Assembly: GCA_944472135.2 (NCBI GenBank)
Contig: OX235267.1
Location: forward strand, 21,869,452 to 21,933,451
DNA from: Trichobilharzia regenti
Lineage: Eukaryota; Platyhelminthes; Trematoda; Strigeidida; Schistosomatidae
Direction: 5' to 3'
Length of the DNA: 64,000 nt
Position numbers and translations under genes: made by a program. Every line of letters starts with the position of its first letter. The stretch's first letter is position 1. The notes under the pieces were generated by a model. The model was not told the DNA's origin and did no database searches. It was given only the letters and a program-made list of their open reading frames with translations. Positions 56,511 through 64,000 of this stretch are shown here, one piece after another.

Positions 56511-57107
56511 TCACTTCCTTTGCAGTCGAGCAGATAGGCGTCTTGCTATTACTTCTGGTATAAAACTCGAGTTGAGGTCACTCATGCGATTCATCGAAAT
56601 CAATGCATTCTTGTAAATCAGCAAATTATCCAAAAACTCAGTGAGTGCCTGGGAGTCATCCTGTAATTGATCACCATTACCCTTAACAGCCCAGAATAAT
56701 TTCCCTACAATCATTGAAGGTCTTCCAAACCTTTCACGTAATGTGCTCATAGCCTCAGCGTATCCCTCATTAGGGGGCATGAGCTTACCGCACTGTATAG
56801 CTCTTGCAGCATCTCCAGTGCAATACCTCATCAAATACATCAATTTCAATTCATCAATTAATAAAAAACCACTTAGCATGATCTCAAACTCCTTTACAAA
56901 TTGTAAATAATCAGCTGGGTTTCCATCGAAACACCGTGGTTCTAATTTAGGGAGTTTGATGTTCCTATTATCCCTGAACGGCGAAACAGTAAAATCAACC
57001 ATGTCATGCTTAACATCGGACACATCGTTACAATTAACAGACAAGTCACAATGACTTACTTTCCTGTTTGCATTCAAGACACTCTGTCCCTTCTTTGACC
57101 CAGGCAT
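56511..57107 (-). CDS. Gag (DUF1759-like) of the BEL/Pao-like element
   Basis: 198 codons. After MPGSKKGQSVLNANRK come LPKLEPRCFDGNPADYLQFV, LMYLMRYCTGDAARAIQC and GYAEAMSTLRERFGRPSMIV. This is the pattern of BEL/Pao Gag proteins: LPKLELPxFxG…, the YCTGxAxxAI helix, then LxxRFGxP. The protein would form the particle shell. It ends LQRK then TGA. The start is the only ATG near the leader, about 150 nt after the LTR. Confidence 0.75.
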   Translation of the reverse strand: MPGSKKGQSVLNANRKVSHCDLSVNCNDVSDVKHDMVDFTVSPFRDNRNIKLPKLEPRCFDGNPADYLQFVKEFEIMLSGFLLIDELKLMYLMRYCTGDAARAIQCGKLMPPNEGYAEAMSTLRERFGRPSMIVGKLFWAVKGNGDQLQDDSQALTEFLDNLLIYKNALISMNRMSDLNSSFIPEVIARRLSARLQRK

Positions 57108-57254
57108 TGTTGAACTTGACCCAATTCCGAAAAAGTCCCAGATATTGCTTGTTCAAAGAGGACTTGACCGGCACCAGGAAAGATGAACGGTGACTATCCA
57201 AAGTCGTTCCAACTGTCCAAAACCGTTTAAAACTGACGTTGTACCGTCAGAAAC

Positions 57255-57612
57255 TGTCAGCCACGTCTCGTAAACCGTTAATGCCCAGCTCTTGCTACAC
57301 TCGGGCTCACGCTGTTCCTTGAAGTTTTCAGAAACGCTTAGTTATAACGGACGAAAAAACCAAAACACCAATTGGTGACTCGAGGATTCTTTATTGTAAC
57401 ACCAACATATAAACAATGTTACAACTAAGGTCTGTGAACAAATATTACAATAATGAATCACAATATTACTTCTGACAGTTGTCTCCAGACATCTTTCTGA
57501 ACAGCGACCGATAAGACGATGACTGTCGTATTGATGCCTCCGCGAAAATTGGGGAAGTTGGTTTTTGGCAAACAACCATGAACTGATCGTTCAATCTTCA
57601 ACTACATTGATA
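57255..57612 (-). repeat. 5' LTR of the BEL/Pao-like element
   Basis: Minus sense starts TATCAATGTAG (changed from TGTC) and ends in CTGACA. It is visibly diverged from the 3' LTR in the middle (indels near 57300-57350 and 57470), so the copy is not very recent. Confidence 0.8.
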
Positions 57613-58078
57613 TCTTCCCTTTTCGCTGTACAATCTAACTTTGGAATCTTCCCCTTCTGACTTTTTAAATTGTAAGTTAATTGAATCCCCGCCATCTTTG
57701 AAGTGTTGTCCTCGAGAAATCTTTTTATCTGCTGGGTTTTATGCACCTCCACCATACTTTTGCGGGTGATGCTGAACGTTTAAATCGCAGTGTTTTTCCC
57801 ACCTATCCATGAATATATATGCCACAACCGGGGATATTGTTTATTTGATGGCAACCCCCTCAGTTTTTTTTGCATATTTTCCCTTGAAATATATATACTC
57901 TGAAAGTCAGGCATAGCCGCACTGCCAACATTATGTCCTGAAGAGGCACTGTCGTTCTAAGTTGGATTTCTTGGTCAGAAATGGGTTCGTTTCTAGCAGC
58001 CTCTACAGACATTTATTGGTATACGTGTATGTAAACTGACAATGTCAAAACTAACCATTTTTCTTCATTAGCGAACTT
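57613..58078. other. Gene-free DNA
   Basis: Nothing recognised. Confidence 0.4.
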
Positions 58079-58290
58079 TTAATTATCTGATCTATGTTTT
58101 AGATCATAAGAACTTGTTGATTTAGATTTTGATTGGCCTCTAAGAAGACTTAATGCCATAACTAAATACTTAGATAATTCATAAAAAGGTGAATTTCTAA
58201 AACAAACTACAGATCTTATAGGGTATCCTGATTTATGAAATTTAACAACACCATACATCACTTCGCTATGCATAACGCACGCCATACACC
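58079..58290 (-). pseudogene. Penelope-like RT fragment
   Basis: MYGVVKFHKSGYPIRSVVC followed by NSPFYELSKYLVMALSLLRG fits the start of Penelope-like RTs (YGLPKIHKxxxPLRPIVS, then SPTYxLAKYL). Only this motif is preserved. Confidence 0.65.
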
Positions 58291-58703
58291 ATCAAAATTA
58301 ACATAACAAGTTCTGCTAACCAGCAGTCTTTCTCAGGATCATTCGAAATAACTTTATCACTAACTGCTCTACTGTCCATCTCACTCCGCTAAACAGGCTA
58401 TAACTTAGTTGCTGTATTACTAGTCACTTCTATACCTTATAATTTGTAAGGGAAACTTATTTCCTGCTTATTTGTAGTGACTAATAACACACATTTTCCG
58501 CGATATATTCAATATGGTTAGCATTAAACATTGCAAATGTGTACTATTGTTCCAAGTGATCTATAGCTCCTTCTTGTATCTATCTTGTTAATGTACTTCC
58601 AATTATTTATTATCCATAGTTGCATTTCTTACCATCTTGAGGCTTCCCAGGACGTTCTTCTCTTCCTGAAATAGTTTCGTATCACGTGGAGCATAGTACT
58701 TAC

Positions 58704-58839
58704 TCAAATATACACTGTTCGCTGGTTGGCCACAACTACTAGCAAGGAACAGAACGAAGTTTGGGTTGTCGCTCAACTTCGATGATGACCCCGGTGAACA
58801 GTTTACAGGTCTACGTTTATTAGGACCTGTTTTGATTGC
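58704..58839 (-). CDS. Possible host exon, gene unknown
   Basis: Acceptor tattatacag, 136 nt, donor ga|gtaagtact. Translated: AIKTGPNKRRPVNCSPGSS, KLSDNPNFVLFLASSCGQ, PANSVYLS. The protein has no family I recognise. Both splice signals are strong and the composition is protein-like, but it stands alone, so it could be chance. Confidence 0.3.
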
Positions 58840-59478
58840 CTGTATAATAATCGAACAATTTGAACTTTTGAAAAAGTGCAAATTTACGCTAATTCACAAC
58901 AGTAATTTATAACATAACTGATCTTGCCAGTAAAACTGGTATGCATTTCATGTGAATATACCCGCTTAAACGAAATGTATGTTATTATTACAGGGGTTGT
59001 TAGATTTTGGCACTAAATTAAACCATTTGAACCCATCTAGAAAGGGATTCACTTGGTGAATAAGGTCAACGGTGGATTTATTAACCTTATTTACAATGGT
59101 GTCAGCTGATTTCCGAAATTCCTCAAATGGGGTTATTTATATGTGGGTATTCACCTTCACTCCAAATGGTCTGATTTATCTAATGTTACCGTTGCACCTC
59201 ATTTATCTGGGTCATTGGTTTATATATCCTTGTTATTCTTAAGGTGTTTTGCGGTTTCTATCTCAGGTTTCCTCAAGTTAGGCTTTCATCTTTTTTGTGA
59301 GTCCATGTTGTGCCCATTCTTCATCGGCCATGGTTTTGTTTATCACGCTTAATGCTAATTCAAATTTTATTGATGACATCCTCAGGTTTCAGCTTGTCTA
59401 CCACCACATCAAAATTTAGTCTCCTGTTAATACACTTTCTCTGATATTATAGAGAAGATTTGTAGCTCAGGTGGATGA
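58840..59478. other. Intergenic DNA, possible decayed element
   Basis: On the minus strand, short stretches such as INRRLNFDVVVDKLKPEDV (about 59385-59440) read protein-like but break repeatedly. The family is not identified. Confidence 0.35.
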
Positions 59479-59657
59479 TTTTGATGTGGTTTTGTTCTCT
59501 GAGCTGGATGGTTAGTTTGCGAAGCTTTCATCACCTTACTGGGTGACATCTTCAGCGCATACTTCAATTTGAAGTATGCGCTGAAGATGTCACCCAGTAA
59601 GGTGATGAAAGCTTCGCAAACTAACCATCCAGCTCAGAGAACAAAACCACATCAAAA
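59479..59657. repeat. Perfect 89-bp inverted repeat with 1-nt centre
   Basis: Arms 59479-59567 and 59569-59657 are exact reverse complements (ttttgatgtggttttgttct… / …agaacaaaaccacatcaaaa). The right arm read 5' to 3' contains ctgaagatgtcacccagtaa then ggtgatgaaagc, which resembles a hammerhead core (CUGANGA, stem, GAAA). Penelope-like elements are known to carry such ribozymes. The assignment here is an inference. Confidence 0.85.
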
Positions 59658-60069
59658 ACACTTTCTCTGAGAGAAAATGTGGCCCCACCTGTTCAAGCGG
59701 TTCAGGTCTATTATTTTCGACTAAACTGGCTAATTTCCGCGGTCGAAAAGACTCACTAGAACATTGACGCTGTATATCTGACAAGGTTGCAGCAGTACAG
59801 GTATATTCAATAGATGCAAAATCTAACTGGATCCAAGTTCCCCTTACATAATTATGGCACCCAATCCCATTCCCGAATGGAGTGTCAACAGCGGATGAAC
59901 ACAATAAGGTTCTTCTCAGGGAACTAAACCCTACGTTTGTAACATTTGTGAACGATCTCCGAATCCAGAGTTGTACTAGATACCACCACAGAAATTAAAA
60001 CACTAAACATCAGGAACAAAAAAAAATTATATTCTTCCGCAGTTAAAAAAAAAATTTCTAAAAACCCGG
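59658..60069. other. Gene-free DNA
   Basis: A 104-codon minus-strand stretch at 59590-59904 overlaps the inverted repeat and has no similarity I can name. A-rich runs lie at 60020-60060. Confidence 0.4.
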
Positions 60070-60432
60070 TGTCAGACAAGTCCCATAAATTGTCAGTGTC
60101 CAGCTCTCGCCACGCTGGGCCTCACGCTCTCACCCAAAGTCTTTCAGAAACGCTTGGCATTAACCGACGCAAAAACCAAAACACGGATTGGCGACTCAAG
60201 AATTCTTTATTGTAACGCCAACATATAACCAACAATAATGTTATTACAGAAGGTTTAAGAACAAATGTTGTGACAATAAATCACGATATTACTTCTGACA
60301 GTTTTTAATCTTCCTCTGAACAGCAAATGATGAGACGATGACTGTTGGATTGATGACCCGCGAAAATTATTGGGAAGTTGGGTTTGAGCAAACAACCATG
60401 AATTGATCGTTCAATCTTCAACTACGTTGACA
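60070..60432 (-). mobile_element. Lone BEL/Pao-like LTR
   Basis: Minus sense TGTCAACGTAGTTGAAG to TCTGACA, 363 bp, same family as the LTRs at 53820 and 57255. No internal region adjoins it in the same orientation and the flanking 5-mers differ. It is therefore a solo LTR or a rearranged remnant. Confidence 0.75.
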
Positions 60433-61551
60433 GCCTTTAAACAAATATTTTTCCAACAAATATAATGTAATTTTATTCGTATTCTTTCGTCTTATTCCAG
60501 CTTGTACATGACTGGACCATTCTTGCCTTCGATTTGCTCGCCAATGGCTAACAGTTCCAATAAACAGACCTCCAATTTTCGCGTCCACTGACAGTTCTAA
60601 TTAGCAGTATGCCATATATCGCTACGCACAACAGTGAATTAGATGCAGCCAGAAGATTAGACTTAGCAGCAGAACTCTGAAATCAACGAGAATCTCAACT
60701 CACTCTCAGTCAACTATGGTCTTCACAACAGGCAGCCGGTACAGTTTTACCAAATGAGGCCTATTAATTTAAATGGAACATCAATAGGTTCAAAGTCAGA
60801 GGAGTCAGGAAAGAATTCAGGGCTTCTACAGCAGCGTATACTATGATCACTCAAATGCAGCAAGTGGTCAAGAAACTCATAAAGATGTGAGGAGTAACCA
60901 GGTGAGAATTATGTATTCTTTATGATTCAGTAATGATGTGTTTATTCCTGTCTATGTAGAAACACGCCAATTGCACAGGCAAGGATAAATACTATTTCAA
61001 TACCATGAATTTCGTTTATGGTGAATTCACATGGTTGTATTTATTTTTGACTAGTTTGTGGGAAAGTCTGCTGACTAGCCTTTCAATGCTGCACATTAAG
61101 AGGTATGAGAATATTTTGTTTGAATTTACAGAAAAATCCAAGGCGGTCTTGGATGAACCAAAAATACCTGGGGAAGAAATAAAGCTTGAGGTCATTTCTA
61201 CCATATAAACTTGCCGTGCACGGCATCGAAAATTATGCCTGTTTTATAGTCTCACAATGTACTATGTATTATAACAATATATTCTCACTTCATGCGCATG
61301 AGGGACTACAGTTTATAGACATCGTCGACATAATAATATGATAATAATGTATCATGGAGTAAGCACATTTTTTAACTTACACGGGATATTTATATATGCA
61401 AGGGAGGGTAGTGGAATAATGAGAATCAGCACACGGCATACAGGTAAAACCAATATACCTGATGCGATCTTATGCACCATTGTTGTCTGTATTTGTCAAA
61501 AACTCACGTAACAACTGAGGGTTGCATTACAAGTGGTCGAAATGGTGCGTT
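60433..61551. other. DNA between two LTRs, one small ORF
   Basis: The + strand frame 61005-61208 (MNFVYGEFTWLYLFLTSLWE, then IKRYENILFEFTEKSKAVLD to VISTI) looks protein-like. An acceptor-like tgaatttacag lies at 61131, so its second half might be a terminal exon. No family is recognised and it may be transposon debris. Confidence 0.25.
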
Positions 61552-61896
61552 TTTCAATTTAGTTGAAGACTGAACGATCAATTGATGGTTGTTTGCTCAA
61601 ACCCAACTGCATGTTTTTTGCGGAAGTCATCGATACTGTAGTTATCGTTCCATCATTCGCTGTTCGTTGGAAGATAGAAAAACTATCAGAAGTATTATTT
61701 TGATTTATTGTTATGACATTTATTCTTAGACTTTATGTACAATAATCTAATGGTTGGCTCTCTACTGGTGCGAGAATAAAGGGTTCTTGAGTCACCAATT
61801 TGTGTTTTGGTTTATTGCGTTAATTATTGCGCATAGTTCCTGAAAGTCTTCCAAGGACAGTGTGAAGTCGATTGTAGTTAGCCCTGGAAATTGACA
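61552..61896 (+). repeat. 5' LTR of the second BEL/Pao-like copy
   Basis: TTTCAATTTAGTTGAAG to ATTGACA. Homologous to the other three LTRs but the most diverged. Orientation is opposite to the 53.8-57.6 kb copy. Confidence 0.7.
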
Positions 61897-62021
61897 GTTC
61901 CTAATAATTCCCCTGGAATTATTCATCTTATTCGTTGTCAATTCGCCTTTCCTCGCGTCTACAAGTCTTCTGGGACAAGTGTTATTTGGAACTTTTCTGG
62001 ATTGTTCGATCAAGTTCAAAA

Positions 62022-62660
62022 ATGCCTGGGTCAAAGAAGGGACAAGGCGTTTTGGAAGCAGATAGGAAAGTAAGTAGTGATGAGTTGCTTGTTATATGTA
62101 ATGATGTGTGTGATGTTGGGCACGATAAGATTGACGTCCATGTTTCGCCGCCTAGGGATAATAGAAATTTTAAAATTTCTACATTCGAGCCTCGGTGTTT
62201 CAATGCAAACTCAGCTAACTGTCCACAGTTTGTAAAGGAGTTTGAAGTCGTGTTGAGTGGGTTTATTTCAAATTACGAAATGAAGTTAATATGTTTGTTG
62301 AGGTGCTGCACTGGTGTTGCTGCAAGAGCTACACAGTACTGCAGGTTTATGCCTCCGAACAAAGGATATACAGAGGCCATGAGGATATTACGTCAAAGGT
62401 TTGCAAAACAATTTATGATATACCGTAGCAATTTTGAGACCGTGAAAGGTAATGGATCACAGTTGGACGATAATTCAGAAAAACCCGCAGAGTTCTAGGA
62501 CAGTTTAATGGCATATAAAAGTAATCTTGTGTCTCTAAATTGCGTAAACGAATTGAATTCAAATTCTGTGCTTGAGATTGTTGCCAAGAGATTACTAGTT
62601 CGTCTCCAGAGAAAGTTAATAAATATCAACTCCCGTACAGAAGGAGGCTTACGAGCCTGA
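62022..62660 (+). pseudogene. Gag of the second BEL/Pao-like copy
   Basis: MPGSKKGQGVLEADRK, then FEPRCFNANSANCPQFVKEF and CLLRCCTGVAARATQYC, parallel the Gag at 56511-57107. A TAG at 62496-62498 (NSEKPAEF, stop) breaks it, and the same frame resumes with DSLMAYKSNLVSLN to LQRKLININSRTE. The conserved FDGNP is FNANS and the LRERFGRP helix is altered, so it has drifted without constraint. Confidence 0.75.
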
Positions 62661-64000
62661 GTTGAAAGCTATTGTGAGCATGAAGAAAGAAAGTGTCAAA
62701 TAAAATTTTGCATCCCTACATTAGAATAGAGCAGTCTGAGAGCAAACCATAACCATCTATGACGAAAGGGTCTCAGAGAAGTGGATATCGAGAAAGCTTT
62801 ATGATGTCTAGTAATGCATATAGACCTAGTGAGTGTAACAGCTTTCGTGGGACATCCACAACTGATAGGTTACAAGATGCGAGACAAACGCGGTTGTATT
62901 TTACGCGTTTGCAAGAAGTGCATACAAAGTTGAACTGTGTAGAAGTGACCAAGTTTAGTGGTCAGCTAAATGTGAAATCAAGATCTGACTACGAATTGTG
63001 TGACGATAATGGTGCAGTGAAGAGGCCCGTAGTTGCAACTGGAGAGCGACTGTTGAATGGAGTGTCACAGACGACACCAGAGTTTGTGCAGGAGAAAAGA
63101 GTTACAGTTTCAGAGTGCAGTTCTGACCCTACAAGTTTACAAGGTATTACTGGTCAGAGTGAAGATATAAAACCTCAAAAGATTTATGAAAAAGAACGCA
63201 AACCATATACTGCTGTTATTAAAGAGTTTTCAAATGATGAAGTTGATCATACAAACGGGGGTAAAGTGAATATTTGTGGTAATGATCATGGTAGTGCACA
63301 TTTGTCTTCGGCTGATCATGATGAGATGAGGGGAATGCCTACTACTACTGAGTTGAACAAAGGTTCTGTACAACTGCAACGTGAAGTAGGATTGAATGCA
63401 GTTGCAGAAGGTATGGATACTTGTGAGACCGTCAGTGTAATTGATCAGCGTGTAGCCCACCTATCATCAGATGCTAGTGCTAAACCGGAGATAATAGTAA
63501 AAGACAGCAGTGGTGGTAATCTTACGGTTGGACAAACTTCTAATAGTCGAACAACCACAGCTTCTGATCCACCGCTGAGTTCATCAACTTGTGTCAATCA
63601 GTCGTCGTCGGTGTTGTCATCTATGGTGAAAGGGACGTCCATGAACTCACGTGTCTTATGCTTTAACTATACTTGTATCAGTCCGTTTGAAAAGACGAAA
63701 TATATTGGTCAGTTAAATGAGGATGAGCCAAGTGTATATGAGAGGGTAATTGTTAAACCGACTTGCACGAATAAGAGCATTTCAATCTTGAAATTACTAT
63801 TTCAATGTTATTATCGTTGGTGTAAATTACTCTGTGCCTACCCTTGGTTGGTCAGATACGTCGTATGTTTGTTAGTCATCTATATTCCAAGATACAATGA
63901 CATGAGTGTGCTGTCATTTGAAGTTGAGGATATGGATGATAGAAGGAGGCCAGAAAATGAGCTCTGCGACGATTTTCCAGCCTGGGGCGTCAACCTGAGA
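62661..64000 (+). pseudogene. Second ORF region of the second BEL/Pao-like copy, running off the window
   Basis: The first 450 nt are frameshifted and diverged. The knuckle equivalent reads YFTRLQEVHTKLNC. From about 63110 to the window end the sequence becomes almost identical to the reverse complement of 55131-56021, and the frame is open (SECSSDPTSLQGITG to ELCDDF). The 3' LTR, if any, lies outside. Confidence 0.7.

Larger units (their letters stand above)
53820..57612 (-). mobile_element. BEL/Pao-like LTR element lacking pol
   Basis: Two LTRs of about 360 bp flank a gag ORF, a second ORF of 486 codons and about 850 nt of noncoding DNA. A polypurine tract (ggtggggag, 54193-54185) directly precedes the 3' LTR. 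I find no protease, RT, RNase H or integrase motifs on the minus strand between 54194 and 57254, so the copy would depend on enzymes from elsewhere. No matching 5-bp target-site duplication is visible. The second copy (61552-64000) has the same gene order. Confidence 0.75.

Noticed and set aside
53820..57612. 5-bp target-site duplication of the BEL-like element
   Set aside because: The flanking bases (ttgga left, tcttc right) do not match. Either the ends are mis-set by a few bases or the copy has recombined.
59545..59612. An active hammerhead ribozyme in the 89-bp inverted repeat
   Set aside because: CTGAAGA and GAAA are present, but the stem next to them pairs only with a shift. I kept it as a resemblance, not a ribozyme annotation.
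63230..63460. Identical 76-codon ORFs at 63230-63460 (minus) and 55671-55901 (plus)
   Set aside because: Both are antisense shadows of the BEL ORF2. Their identity reflects the converted segment, not a gene.

Overview
The window looks like nuclear DNA of a blood fluke (Schistosoma or a close relative). It is AT-rich and crowded with CR1-like and RTE-like non-LTR elements, Penelope-like elements with GIY-YIG endonucleases, BEL/Pao-like LTR elements, tRNA-headed SINEs and Smα-like repeats. It also carries introns of 34 and 46 nt, a size known from schistosome genes. The genus is an inference from this repeat mix.

The one host gene I can reconstruct completely is a minus-strand MAD1 (spindle-assembly-checkpoint) orthologue. 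I assembled 14 exons by hand from 44500 (ATG) down to 8627 (stop). The phases agree at all 13 introns and give a protein of 770 residues, against 718 in human MAD1. A Mad2-interaction motif, the C-terminal fold and the final helix are recognisable. The gene spans about 36 kb, and nearly all of that is intron filled with transposable elements.

Layout: 1-1700 is the 3' part of a CR1-like LINE. 3590-5010 is a Penelope-like element. 5785-6016 is a SINE. 7100-8283 is the 3' part of an RTE-like LINE (called RTE-B here). 8627-44500 is MAD1. Its introns hold RTE-A, RTE-B and RTE-C copies, two more Penelope fragments, three SINE types, a 1,462-bp tandem duplication that copies most of exon 9, and a + strand exon-like block at about 37.3-37.84 kb. 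45.1-47.7 kb is a decayed RTE-B copy with a small RTE-B insertion inside it. 48.95-49.6 kb is a 5' fragment of RTE-A. 49.86-53.3 kb holds Jockey/I-like debris and a 202-bp inverted-repeat element. 53.82-57.61 kb is a BEL/Pao-like element with LTRs, gag and a second ORF but no recognisable pol. 58-59.7 kb has a Penelope fragment and a perfect 89-bp inverted repeat. 60.07-60.43 kb is a lone LTR. 61.55-64 kb is a second BEL-like copy in the opposite orientation, running off the window.

The repeats appear to depend on one another. Two SINE subfamilies share one tRNA-like head, but one ends in the 3' tail of the CR1-like LINE and the other in the 3' tail of RTE-C, which suggests they use different LINE machineries. 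Names such as RTE-A/B/C, SINE-1/2/3 and repeat D are labels for this window only. All identities and boundaries were read by eye, without alignment or database search.
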